Part shown: positions 34,688 to 43,320 of the stretch, in pieces
Position numbering within the stretch: position 1 is the first letter of the stretch
Layout: each line of letters starts with the position of its first letter
Origin: Candidatus Binatia bacterium
GTDB taxonomy: Bacteria; Eisenbacteria; RBG-16-71-46; SZUA-252
Assembly (NCBI GenBank): GCA_035631035.1
Contig: DASQJL010000011.1
Coordinates: 1-64,000 of the forward strand
Direction: 5' to 3'
DNA: 64,000 nucleotides
Position numbers and translations under genes: made by a program
The notes under the pieces: generated by a model
Seen by the model: the letters and a program-made list of their open reading frames with translations, nothing else
The model's database searches: none
What the model was told of the DNA's origin: nothing

Positions 34688-37105
34688 CTAGAGCTTCACG
34701 TCCTGCCACTTCGTCGCCGCGATCTCGGGCGGGTCGACGCCATGTTCCTCGACGTAGGCGCGGTGCCGGGCGATCTTCATTTCGTAGCGGCGGATCAGCT
34801 CCTCGGCGCGGGCCGCCGCGGACGGTTTCCGCGCCGCGATCTTCTGCGCCGACTGGATCACCACGTGCCACCGGCTCGTTCGGTTGCGGATGTGCATGTC
34901 GAACGGCGTCGTGGTCGAGCCCTCCTCGCGGTAGCCGTTCACGTCGAAGCGCTCGTTCATCGGCCGCTCCCAGCAGAGCTGCTTGATCGCCGCGGTGTAG
35001 CCGTGGAAGTTGTAGATGACCGGCGCGGTGATCGGGAAGATCCGCTGGAAGCGCTCCTCGTCCAGCCCATGCGGATACTTCTGCGGGATGCCCAGCGCGA
35101 GCAGGTTCATCACGTTCACCACGCGCACGCGCCAGTCGGGCACTTCCTCGCGCAGGATCTGCGCGGCGGCCACGGCCTCCACCGTCAGGTTGTCGCCGCT
35201 CGCCGCCAGCACCACGTCGGGATCCTCCCCCTCGTTCGTGCTGGCCCATCGCCAGACGCTCGCGCCCACGCGGAACTCCTCGCGCGCTTCCTCCAGGCTC
35301 AGCCACTGCGGCATCGGCTGCTTCCCCGCGACCACCAGGTTGATGTGCTGCGTCGACTGGAAGCAGTGCTCCATGGTGACGAGCAGCGTGTTCGCGTCGG
35401 GCGGGAGGAAGATGTGGTAGGTCTCCCCCTTCTTCGTGAGCAGGTTGTTGATGAAACCGGGCCCCTGGTGCGAGAAGCCGTTGTGATCCTGGCGCCACGC
35501 CTCGGACGTGAGCAGGTAGTTGAGCGAGGCGACCGGCTTCCGCCACGGCACCTCGAGGGAGGCTTTCAGGAACTTGGCGTACTGATTCATCATCCCGTCC
35601 ACGATCGGGATGAAGGCCTCGTAGCAGGGGAAGAGCCCGTGGCGGCCCGTGAGGAGATAGCCCTCCAGCCACCCCTGGCAGTTGTGCTCGGAGAGCACTT
35701 CCATGACGCGGCCGTAGCGCGCGATGTGCTCGGAGCCGTCCGGCACCGGCCAGCAGTACTGGCGGTCGGTCACGCGCAGCACGGCGGAGAGCCGGTTCGA
35801 TTCCAGCTCGTCCGGGCAGACGATGCGGAAATTCCGCGCACTCTCGTTCCGGACGAGGACCTCGGCGAGATAGTCCCCGAACGGTCCCATGTGGCTGACC
35901 ATCGGCGCCCCGCGGCGCTCCACCTTGACCGCGAACTCCTCGAGCGGCGGCAGCGCGAGCGGCTGGCGGACGTCGCCGCCGAACGAGGCGCGGTTCATCG
36001 CGATGCGCCGCGACCCGACCGGGCAGAGCTCGAGGAGATCGGAATCGGGACGGCCCTCGGCGTCGAACAGCTCCTCCGGCCGGTACGAGCGCAGCCACCG
36101 CTCCAGCGCTTCCAGATGCTTCGGGTTGTTCTTGGGATCCTTCACCGGCACCTGGTGCGCTCGGAAGGTTCCCGCGATCCGCTCGCCGTCCAGCTCCGGA
36201 GGGCAGCCGCGCCCCTTGGGCATGCGATAGATCAGCATCGGCCAGCGCGGACGCGCCTCGGGCGTGCCCCCGCGCGCGAGCCGCTGGATCCGCGCGATCT
36301 CGTCGTGCGCCCAGTCCATCGCGGCGCCCATCGCCGGGTCCAGCTCCGGCCCATCGTCCACGTAGCGCGGCTCGTAGCCGTAGCCGCGGAAGAGCGCCGT
36401 CTCCTCCTCCTCGCTCATCGTCGCCACGATCGTGGGGTTCGAGATCTTGAAGCCGTTCTGGAGCAGGATCGGGAGCACCGCTCCGTCCGATTCCGGGTTG
36501 ATGAACTTGGCGCTGTGCCACGCGCCCGCGGTTGGACCCGTCTCCGCTTCGCCGTCGCCTACGATGCAGGCCACCGTGAGGGTCGGATTGTCGAGCGCCG
36601 CGCCGAAGGAGGTCGCGAGCGCGTACCCCAGCTCCCCTCCTTCATGGATCACGCCCGGGATGCTGGGGCTCAGGTGGCTCGGGAAACCGTACGGCCAGGA
36701 GAACTCGCGGAACAGCTCGCGGAGCCCCGCCTCGTCGCGCGAGAGCTTGGGGTAGAACTCGGCGAGCGTCCCCTCGAGCCAGAGGTTCGCCATGTTCGCG
36801 GCCGCGCCGTGTCCCGGACCGGTGACGAGCATGATATTGGCGTCACGCTCGAGGATCAGCCGGTTCAGGTGCGCGTAGATCGTGTTGATGCCGGGCGCGG
36901 TGCCCCAGTGGCCGAGCAGGCGATCCTTGATGTGCTCGGGGCGGAGCGGCTCTTTCAGCAGGGGGTTGTCGCGAAGATAGATCTGCGCCGCCGCGATGTA
37001 GTCCACGGCGCGGCGGTATCTCAGGAATCGTTCCTGCTCGAACTCGGGAAGGGCGGGCTTAGGCTCAGCTGGCGCTGCCGGGTACGGAGACGTCGATCGG
37101 CCCAT
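34688..37105 (-). CDS. xfp: Xylulose-5-phosphate/fructose-6-phosphate phosphoketolase
   Basis: An 805-residue thiamine-diphosphate enzyme splitting xylulose-5-P or fructose-6-P to acetyl-phosphate and an aldose phosphate. Motifs in order: YRRAVDYIAAAQIYLRDNPLL, LLGHWGTAPG, TGPGHGAAANMANLWLEGT, GELGYALATSFGAALDNP, the ThDP-binding VGDGEAETGPTAGAWHS (GDGEAETG), QNGFKISNPTI, RGYGYEPRYV, and the C-terminal ASLNYLLTSEAWRQDHNGFSHQGPGF. The ATG at 37105 has GAAAGGAG eight bases upstream; a more distal GTG or ATG would lack this. ackA is immediately downstream. The 180-base leader contains a 20-base palindrome shared with 23.2 kb. Confidence 0.96.
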   Translation of the reverse strand: MGRSTSPYPAAPAEPKPALPEFEQERFLRYRRAVDYIAAAQIYLRDNPLLKEPLRPEHIKDRLLGHWGTAPGINTIYAHLNRLILERDANIMLVTGPGHGAAANMANLWLEGTLAEFYPKLSRDEAGLRELFREFSWPYGFPSHLSPSIPGVIHEGGELGYALATSFGAALDNPTLTVACIVGDGEAETGPTAGAWHSAKFINPESDGAVLPILLQNGFKISNPTIVATMSEEEETALFRGYGYEPRYVDDGPELDPAMGAAMDWAHDEIARIQRLARGGTPEARPRWPMLIYRMPKGRGCPPELDGERIAGTFRAHQVPVKDPKNNPKHLEALERWLRSYRPEELFDAEGRPDSDLLELCPVGSRRIAMNRASFGGDVRQPLALPPLEEFAVKVERRGAPMVSHMGPFGDYLAEVLVRNESARNFRIVCPDELESNRLSAVLRVTDRQYCWPVPDGSEHIARYGRVMEVLSEHNCQGWLEGYLLTGRHGLFPCYEAFIPIVDGMMNQYAKFLKASLEVPWRKPVASLNYLLTSEAWRQDHNGFSHQGPGFINNLLTKKGETYHIFLPPDANTLLVTMEHCFQSTQHINLVVAGKQPMPQWLSLEEAREEFRVGASVWRWASTNEGEDPDVVLAASGDNLTVEAVAAAQILREEVPDWRVRVVNVMNLLALGIPQKYPHGLDEERFQRIFPITAPVIYNFHGYTAAIKQLCWERPMNERFDVNGYREEGSTTTPFDMHIRNRTSRWHVVIQSAQKIAARKPSAAARAEELIRRYEMKIARHRAYVEEHGVDPPEIAATKWQDVKL

Positions 37106-37212
37106 GGAGAGGCTCCTTTCGAATGCACTCCCATGCTGGGCGCTATACACCCGAAGATCAAGTCACGGCCGAGGAGTGGCCCTGCCGCGGGGACGTGCCG
37201 TAGTGACCCAAC

Positions 37213-37232
37213 AACATGCTCCAGAGCATGTT
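37213..37232. repeat. 20-base palindrome, copy B
   Basis: AACATGCTCCAGAGCATGTT is identical to the copy at 23215-23234. It lies in the leader region of the phosphoketolase gene, 108 bases upstream of that ATG, and behind the last gene of the ABC cluster. Confidence 0.85.
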
Positions 37233-37267
37233 GCGGACGTGGATTATGTCAACTCGGCCCTTGTCGG

Positions 37268-37285
37268 GTCGCGGGTAATCGCGAC
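37268..37285. repeat. Inverted repeat beside the permease stop codon
   Basis: GTCGCGGGTAATCGCGAC has two 6-base arms (GTCGCG/CGCGAC) around GGTAAT and directly abuts the TAA of the minus-strand permease gene. It echoes the TGTCGCGACA palindrome at 23.3 kb. It could be a hairpin closing the transcript, though there is no U-run. Confidence 0.55.
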
Positions 37286-38398
37286 TTACTCCCGCGCCTC
37301 CCGCGCCACCTGCCACGCATGCAGCACCAGCGCCACCGTAATCACCGCGTAGGCCACGAAGACCCGGAAGTACTCCCCGATCTGCGCGTCGCCGGCCAGC
37401 GCCTTCCCGGCCAGCGGTGAGACGATGAACAGCGTGTGGAACAGGATCGTGCCCAGGATCGCCTGCCCCACGGTGGCGCGCGTCACGGTCGCGCCCGACA
37501 CCAATAATGCGGCGATCGCGAACATGCCGACCTGCTCGTGGGAGCTGTAGGTGTTCATGGTGCCGATGTTTTGAAGAAAGAGGAGCTGTCCCCAGGCGGC
37601 GAACAGCGTGGACAGGACGGTCGCGATCAGGCGATTTCGGTCCACGGGGATGCCGGCGATCGAGGCGACGTGCGGGTCCTGGCCCATGGCGCGGAACTGC
37701 TGGCCCAGCTTGGTGCGGAAGAAGAACATCGTGAAGAGGCAGAAGGCGAGCACGACCGCGTACGACACCACGGGCACGCGCGTCTCCACGCCCTCGAGCG
37801 GCACCCGCAGCCGGATCAGATCGTCCACGGCGTACTGGATCGACGTGAGGTCCACGGTGTTGCGCAGCCCGTAGCCCTGCGGCAGCACCATGCCAGGATC
37901 GTGGAAGGGGATCAGCGATCCGAAGGCGAAGAGCACGAGGAGCTGATAGAGCCCGTTGGCGAAGAAGCCGGCGATGAGCCCGGTCACCATCTCGCGTCCC
38001 TTGGCCTTGTTGAAGAGCATCCCGGTCGCGATTCCGAACAGCAGGGCCAGGGGCGTCGCCAGGACCCAGGCCGCGCCGAACCCGCCGATCCCCTTGCCGC
38101 CCCAGTGCACGACGAGGATCGCCGCGAGCTGGCCGGCCATGGCGCCGATCACGATGCCGAAGTTCAGTCCCAGTCCCGCCAGGATCGGGATCAACAGCGC
38201 GAGCACGAGAACGCTGTTTCGCCCCACCCGCACGAGCAGCTCGCCGATCAGGAAGGGCGGCGTGATCTTGGCCACCCCGATTCCGAAGAGGCAGAGCACG
38301 GCGAAGAGGATCGGCACCGCCTGGTTCGTGATCCGCGTGCCCAGGCCGCGGCGCTTTCCCCGCGACGCCGGGCCGGCCGCCACCGGATCGGCGGTCAT
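37286..38398 (-). CDS. ABC transporter permease (BPD/nucleoside-type), subunit 2
   Basis: A 370-residue membrane protein with about eight to ten helices, starting MTADPVAAGPASRGKRRGLG. It belongs to the branched/nucleoside-type (BPD_transp_2-like) permeases: SVLVLALLIPILAGLGLNFGIVIGAMAGQLAAIL, GIATGMLFNKAKGREMVTGLIAGFFANGLYQLL, and FRTKLGQQFRAMGQDPHVASIAGIPVDR, whose helix is the usual EAA-like contact to the ATPase. Its ATG overlaps the stop of the preceding permease gene (ATGA), so it is the last member of a four-gene importer. The substrate is not known. Confidence 0.9.
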   Translation of the reverse strand: MTADPVAAGPASRGKRRGLGTRITNQAVPILFAVLCLFGIGVAKITPPFLIGELLVRVGRNSVLVLALLIPILAGLGLNFGIVIGAMAGQLAAILVVHWGGKGIGGFGAAWVLATPLALLFGIATGMLFNKAKGREMVTGLIAGFFANGLYQLLVLFAFGSLIPFHDPGMVLPQGYGLRNTVDLTSIQYAVDDLIRLRVPLEGVETRVPVVSYAVVLAFCLFTMFFFRTKLGQQFRAMGQDPHVASIAGIPVDRNRLIATVLSTLFAAWGQLLFLQNIGTMNTYSSHEQVGMFAIAALLVSGATVTRATVGQAILGTILFHTLFIVSPLAGKALAGDAQIGEYFRVFVAYAVITVALVLHAWQVAREARE

Positions 38399-39480
38399 TC
38401 GCGCGTGCCTCCCATGCGCGTCAGCGCATAGAGAATCATCCCGTTCTGGATGATCAGCCGCGCGGTCTCGGAGATGTCCCCCTCGATCACCTGGCTCGTC
38501 ACCGGCAGCGCGGTGGTCAGGATCGACTGGAACAGGATGGTCCCGATGATCACGTGCGCCACCGTCGCGCGGGTCACCGAGGCGCCGCCGATCAGGATGC
38601 AGGCGATCGCGGGGAAGGCCATGAGGAGCGGTGCGGTGTAGAGCTGCACGAACCCGTACGACTGGCTGTAGATCACGATGCCGATCGCGGCGAGCACGGT
38701 GCTGAGCACGGTGGCCTGCACCCGCGTGCGCTCGTCGGAGATCCCCGCGGCGCGCGCGAACCGGGGGTTGCTGCGCGCGGCGGCGATGGTGATCCCCATC
38801 TGCGTGCGGAAGAACCAGGAGACCAGCGCGCAGAGCCCCAGGAACGCAAGCATGGCGCCCGTCGGGAAGGTCACGCCGGCCACCGTGAACTGGAGCCAGC
38901 GGTCGAGCACCTTGGTGGAGTCGAGCGGCATCGCGAGCGTGGTGCGGAGCCCCTTCCCGCCGATCGCCCAGACCAGGGTGGGATTGGTGAAGGGGGCGAG
39001 CAGCCAGAAGATCGACATCCCCGAGACGGCGGCGAATCCCAGGTAGGTGCCGACCATCATCTCCTGGCCGCGCGTGCGGTTCAGAAGCCATCCGTAGCCG
39101 ATCCCCACCGGGATCGCGAGCGCGACGCCGATGCCGGTGGCGGCGGCCAATCCCGCCACGCCGCCGATCCCCGCGTTCAGCACGTAGACGCAGCCGATCA
39201 GGCCGCAGATGACGCCCAGGGGCAGCCCGAAGTTGAGCCCGACGCCTCCCTGGATGGCGGGAAGCAGCGCGAGCACCAGGATGCCGTTGCGCGCGACGCG
39301 CACGATGGAGTCGGTGACCAGCGAGCCGAGGTCCATGTGCGTGGCGACCGCCGTGGCGAAGAGCGCGACGACGAAGCCCGCGATCAAGAGCCGCGGCACG
39401 CCCATCTCGGCGACGAGCCCGCGCGCGCGCCCGCCGATGCCGCCGCCCCCTGCCGTGGTACCGCCCGAGACGGCGCTCAC
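38395..39480 (-). CDS. ABC transporter permease (BPD/nucleoside-type), subunit 1
   Basis: A 361-residue membrane protein, paralogous to the next permease (compare VRVARNGILVLALLPAIQGGVGLNFGLPLGVICG and FRTQMGITIAAARSNPRFARAAGISDERTR with the second subunit). A Gly-rich cytoplasmic N-terminus of about 25 residues precedes roughly eight helices. The GTG start at 39480 overlaps the ATPase stop (GTGA), which sets the start; a longer reading would run through the ATPase gene. Together the two permeases form the heterodimeric channel of the importer. Confidence 0.9.
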   Translation of the reverse strand: MSAVSGGTTAGGGGIGGRARGLVAEMGVPRLLIAGFVVALFATAVATHMDLGSLVTDSIVRVARNGILVLALLPAIQGGVGLNFGLPLGVICGLIGCVYVLNAGIGGVAGLAAATGIGVALAIPVGIGYGWLLNRTRGQEMMVGTYLGFAAVSGMSIFWLLAPFTNPTLVWAIGGKGLRTTLAMPLDSTKVLDRWLQFTVAGVTFPTGAMLAFLGLCALVSWFFRTQMGITIAAARSNPRFARAAGISDERTRVQATVLSTVLAAIGIVIYSQSYGFVQLYTAPLLMAFPAIACILIGGASVTRATVAHVIIGTILFQSILTTALPVTSQVIEGDISETARLIIQNGMILYALTRMGGTRE

Positions 39481-41120
39481 GCGGCCGCGGTCTCCCCGGC
39501 CATCGCCAGTCCGAACTGGGCATCGGGGGCATCCGGGCGAAGGATCGCGGCCACCCGGCCGTGATAGACGATCGCGATCCGGTCGCAGATCGCGCGCAGC
39601 TCGGCGAGCTCCGACGACGTGACCACCAGCGTCACCCCCTCGTCCCGGTTCAAGCCCGCCAGGATCTCGAGCACGCGCTCCTTGGCGCCCACGTCGATGC
39701 CGCGCGTCGGCTCGTTCACGAACAGGACCCGCGGCCGCAGCGTCATGGCGCGCGCGAGGCAGACCTTCTGCTGGTTGCCTCCCGAGAGACGGCGCACCTG
39801 CTGCGCCGCGCCCGTCGTGCGCACGTCGAGCCGCCGGATCATCTCCTGCGCGTGATCGCGCAGCGCCCTCCGGTCCAGCGGCCGAAGCGCCGGGATCGGG
39901 AAGCGGTGCAGGAAGCGCCCCTGCGCCTCCAGCGCCGAGAGCGCGATGTTCAGCTCGATCGATTCGTCGGGCAGGAGGCCGACCCCGCGGCGATCCTCCG
40001 AGACGAACGCGAGCCCGCGGCGCAGGGCTCCCCGCGGGTCGTTCAGCGGGAGCGGCTCGCCGCGAAGGAGGACGCGGCCCGTGGCGGGATAGAGTCCCAT
40101 GACCCCGTTGGCGATCCCCAGCTTCCCGTGGCCCGCGAGGCCGCCGATGCCGAAGATCTCTCCCTCCCGGATCGAGAGCGTCACCCCCTCGACCGGCTCT
40201 CCGGGCATCGCGACCCGCAGCCCTTCGCAAGCCAGCGTCACGGCCGCTCCCTCGGCCGGCCCGCTCCGGTGCGCCACCGCCATCGCGGGGCGGCCCACCA
40301 TCAGCTCCGCGATCCGCACGACCGACGTCGAGCGGGGATCGGGCGTCCCGACCACCTCGCCGTCGCGCAGCACCGTCATCCGGTCCGCCACCGCCTTCAC
40401 CTCGTCCAGGCGGTGGGTGATGAAGAGCACGGCGATCCCCGCGTCGGCGAAGGCGCGCATCGACTGGAGCAGCCGCGCCGCCTCGGTCTCGGTCAGGACG
40501 GCGGTCGGCTCGTCGAAGATCAGGAGCCGGAGCGCCTGCTTGTCCACCTCGCGCGCGATCTCGAGGAACTGCATGTGACCCACGGGAAGGCCGGCGACCG
40601 GCATCCACTCGTCGATCGAGAGGCCGACCCGGTCCAGCGCGCGCCGCGCGTCGGCGCGCATCGCCGCGATGTCGAGCCGCTCGAGGCCGCGGCCGGCGAT
40701 GCGCGAGAGGAGGTTCCGGCGCGTGGGCTCCCGGTTCAGCTTGATGTTCTCGGCGACGCGGAAGCCCGGGAGGAGCATGAACTCCTGGTGCACCATCCCG
40801 ATCCCCGCGGCCATCGCCTCGGCCGGCGCCATGAAGCGAACGGGGGCGCCGTCCAGAAGGACGTCGCCCCCGTAGCCGCCGGTCTCGTGGATGACCGGCA
40901 TGCCGAACAGGATGTTCATCAGCGTGGACTTGCCCGCGCCGTTTTCGCCGACCAGCGCGTGGATCTCCCCGACCCCGACCGACAGGGAGATCCCGTTCAG
41001 GACCCGGTGGCCCCCGTATTCCTTGGTGATCCCGCGAAGCTCGAGGACCGGCCCGCCCGGCGCGCCTCTCGGGCCGCCGGAGAAGCCGCCGCCGGGCCTA
41101 GTAGTAGATGTTGTCGACAA
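39477..41120 (-). CDS. ABC transporter ATP-binding protein with two ATPase domains
   Basis: A 547-residue RbsA/NupO-like protein. Domain 1 (about 25-270) has Walker A GENGAGKST, Walker B LLIFDEPTAVLT and an imperfect signature (LPVGHMQFLEIAREV, no LSGGQ). Domain 2 (about 285-545) has a degenerate Walker A (GIGGLAGHGKLGIANGV) but an intact signature RRLSGGNQQKVCLARAM and VLFVNEPTRGIDVGAKERV. This split of one good Walker site and one good signature is usual for the family. The start is a TTG at 41120 inside the 3' end of the substrate-binding gene (23-base overlap); no ATG or GTG keeps the first strand VLELRGITKEYGG. It energises the two permeases downstream. Confidence 0.9.
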   Translation of the reverse strand: MSTTSTTRPGGGFSGGPRGAPGGPVLELRGITKEYGGHRVLNGISLSVGVGEIHALVGENGAGKSTLMNILFGMPVIHETGGYGGDVLLDGAPVRFMAPAEAMAAGIGMVHQEFMLLPGFRVAENIKLNREPTRRNLLSRIAGRGLERLDIAAMRADARRALDRVGLSIDEWMPVAGLPVGHMQFLEIAREVDKQALRLLIFDEPTAVLTETEAARLLQSMRAFADAGIAVLFITHRLDEVKAVADRMTVLRDGEVVGTPDPRSTSVVRIAELMVGRPAMAVAHRSGPAEGAAVTLACEGLRVAMPGEPVEGVTLSIREGEIFGIGGLAGHGKLGIANGVMGLYPATGRVLLRGEPLPLNDPRGALRRGLAFVSEDRRGVGLLPDESIELNIALSALEAQGRFLHRFPIPALRPLDRRALRDHAQEMIRRLDVRTTGAAQQVRRLSGGNQQKVCLARAMTLRPRVLFVNEPTRGIDVGAKERVLEILAGLNRDEGVTLVVTSSELAELRAICDRIAIVYHGRVAAILRPDAPDAQFGLAMAGETAAA

Positions 41121-42276
41121 GGAAGAGGTAGGAGTTGCCCTTCTTCTCGTCGTACTTGGTGAGCGTGATCGCGTGTCCCGCCGCCAGGCTCTCCATGTAC
41201 TTCTTCACCGTCGCGGGGTCCTTGTAGTCGGCCTTGCCCATCTGGGCGTCGACCAGGAGATCGGTCATGGCTCGGATCGAGAGCATCACCTCGGGAACGG
41301 GCCACGTGGAGAAGTGCCCGGTCATGTGGTGCTCGGCGATCACCTTCCGGTTCTGCGCGCTGATGTACTCCATGTCCCCCGCCTTGTTCGGGGGGATCGC
41401 GATGCCGAGCGCGGTGGGATAGCCGTGGGTCGGGCTGGGGCAGCACTGCTCGGGGATGTAGCCGCCGTTCGTCACGACCGACTTGATCATCGGGTCCATC
41501 ATCCCGCAGTTCGTCGAGAAGAATGCCGTCTTCGCCCCGTACTGCTTGAGCTCGCGCGGCACGTCCTCCATCACGAACTGCTGGGTGGCGTTCAGCCCCC
41601 CCTCGCCCATGGGGTCGGGCGCGGTGACGAAGTGCATCCTGATGCCGTTCTGGGCGCAGGCGGTCTTCATGATGTCGAAGCGGCGCGCGATCAGCTCCTG
41701 CGACATGTGGCGGGGGAAGGAGTAGTGGACGAAGTCGGTCACGCCCATCTTCTTCGCAACGCCGACGATCGTCCGCCCGCGGGCCAGCTCGTCGGGCTGG
41801 ACGCAGATGTCGACCTCGTTGTTGACCAGGGCCGGATCGTCCTGCGGCGTGACGAACGCGACCTTGATGTCGGGCCGCTTCTCCCGGATCTTGCGCAGCC
41901 CCGGAATGGAGCCGGGAACGGCCTGCCCGATGATGATCACCTTCACGTCGGGATCGGAGGCCAGTCCCACGAGCTGCGCGATGACGGTCTCCTGCTCCTG
42001 CATGAAGTTGTCCGGGTAGGTCACGTGCTTCACGTGGTCGGCTCCGTACTTGGCCACGATCATCTGCCCCGCGCGGAACTCGTCCTCCCCCTGGGAGACG
42101 GTGCCCGTCATGACCCCGATCTTGAAGGGGATCGCGACCTGGGGCGTCGCGACGGCGGGTACGGCCGAGACGGCCGGCGTGGTCCCGCTCTTCTGACATC
42201 CGACAAGCCCGAAAAGAATGAGCCCGGAGGCCAACGAGAGCGCGGCCCTCAGGGGAAGGAACGATCGGTGCGGCAT
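41098..42276 (-). CDS. DUF3798 substrate-binding lipoprotein
   Basis: A 392-residue exported lipoprotein: signal peptide with lipobox LILFGLVGC (Cys near residue 27), then a periplasmic-binding-like fold. IPFKIGVMTGTVSQGEDEFRAGQMIVAKYG, VKVIIIGQAVPGSIPGLRKIREKRPDIKVAFVTPQDDP and AKTAFFSTNCGMMDPMIKSVVTNGGYIPEQCCPSPTHGYP match the DUF3798 family, whose ligand has not been defined. The two-lobe alternation of strands and helices resembles the Bmp/nucleoside-binding proteins that work with this type of permease and ATPase. TTGGAGG lies about nine bases before the ATG. It is the first gene of the four-gene importer and probably delivers its ligand to the two permeases. Confidence 0.9.
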   Translation of the reverse strand: MPHRSFLPLRAALSLASGLILFGLVGCQKSGTTPAVSAVPAVATPQVAIPFKIGVMTGTVSQGEDEFRAGQMIVAKYGADHVKHVTYPDNFMQEQETVIAQLVGLASDPDVKVIIIGQAVPGSIPGLRKIREKRPDIKVAFVTPQDDPALVNNEVDICVQPDELARGRTIVGVAKKMGVTDFVHYSFPRHMSQELIARRFDIMKTACAQNGIRMHFVTAPDPMGEGGLNATQQFVMEDVPRELKQYGAKTAFFSTNCGMMDPMIKSVVTNGGYIPEQCCPSPTHGYPTALGIAIPPNKAGDMEYISAQNRKVIAEHHMTGHFSTWPVPEVMLSIRAMTDLLVDAQMGKADYKDPATVKKYMESLAAGHAITLTKYDEKKGNSYLFLVDNIYY

Positions 42277-42299
42277 GATGGGTGCCTCCAAGGAATGGA

Positions 42300-43244
42300 C
42301 TACGCTTCGACCCGCGGCATCGTGAGCTCCGGGAGCCTGGATTCGATCTGCCCCCGGGCCTGCTCCAGCCAGGGGGGGAGTACGAGCGTCTCGCCGAGAT
42401 GGGCCGCGTCCTCGTCCACGGCGAACCCCGGACCGTCGGTGGCCAGCTCGAACAGCACCCCGCCCGGCTCGCGGAAGTAGACCGAACGGAACCAGAAGCG
42501 GTCGATGACCGGCGTCGCCTGCGCGCCGGCCTCTTCGACCTGCGCGCGCATGGCCATCTGCCGCTCGTCGTCGGGGACGCGCCACGCCAGGTGGTGCACG
42601 CTGCCGACGCCCCACATCCCGCGCTTCGCCTCGGGCGTCTCGCGCACGTCCACCGAGCCGGCCGCGTCGGGGAAGCCGTAGCGCGTCCAGCCGTTTTCGG
42701 TCGCGAGCGCCCGGAGTCCCATCGCTTCCGTGAGGAACGCGGCGGTCAGCGCCGCCTCGCGCTCCCAGAGCCGCGCGCCGTGGAGGCCGCGGATCTGCCG
42801 TTCGCCGGGGACCGGGCTCTCCGTCCACGCCTCGAAATCGCGCGGCGCGGGATCCTCGATGAGCGCGACGCGCAGGCCGTGCGGGTCGCTCAGGGGAAGC
42901 GCGCGCTGCCCGAAGCGAGCCTCGATCGGATCCGCCGCGATGCCGTAGCGCTGGAGGCGCTCCGCCCACCAGTCCAGGCTTCCGCGCGGCGCCTCCAGCG
43001 ACACCTCCACCGCCAGGCCGTGGCCCATGCGCGAGGGCGCCATCTCGGACCAGGGGAAGAAGGTGAGGTCGCTTCCCGGGTGCCCGGCGGCATCGGCATA
43101 GAAGAGGTGGTACGTGCCGGGATCGTCCTGGTTCACGCTCCGCTTCACCAGGCGCATCCCCAGCACGCCCGCGTAGAAGTCGAGGTTCTCCTGCGCCGGC
43201 CCAGCGATGGCCGTGATGTGGTGCAGCCCATGGACCCGCTCCAT
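42300..43244 (-). CDS. VOC-family ring-cleaving-dioxygenase-like protein
   Basis: A 314-residue protein with two tandem glyoxalase/VOC modules, as in MhqO/LinE-like ring-cleaving dioxygenases. Module 1 begins VHGLHHITAIAGPAQENLDFYAGVLGMRLVKRSVNQDDPGTYHLFYAD; module 2 contains VGSVHHLAWRVPDDERQMAMRA and FREPGGVLFELATDGPGF. These provide the two His (HHITAI, HHLAWRV) and one Glu (LFELAT) of the expected metal triad. Members open hydroquinone-type rings or defend against quinones. The ATG at 43244 places MERVHGLHHI at the start, normal for the family. It is divergent from the MFS gene and precedes the DUF3798 gene by 23 bases on the same strand. Confidence 0.92.
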   Translation of the reverse strand: MERVHGLHHITAIAGPAQENLDFYAGVLGMRLVKRSVNQDDPGTYHLFYADAAGHPGSDLTFFPWSEMAPSRMGHGLAVEVSLEAPRGSLDWWAERLQRYGIAADPIEARFGQRALPLSDPHGLRVALIEDPAPRDFEAWTESPVPGERQIRGLHGARLWEREAALTAAFLTEAMGLRALATENGWTRYGFPDAAGSVDVRETPEAKRGMWGVGSVHHLAWRVPDDERQMAMRAQVEEAGAQATPVIDRFWFRSVYFREPGGVLFELATDGPGFAVDEDAAHLGETLVLPPWLEQARGQIESRLPELTMPRVEA

Positions 43245-43320
43245 GCGCTGATGGTGAGGGCGCGCGCGGCGCGGCGCAAGCGTTTCGGAGGGGCGCGCCT
43301 CTTCGAGTAGTATCGGGCCG

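Noticed and set aside
39477-41120. Missing LSGGQ signature in the first ATPase domain taken as a broken gene
   Set aside because: Asymmetric Walker and signature motifs between the two halves are usual for this RbsA/NupO-like family; the reading frame is intact.
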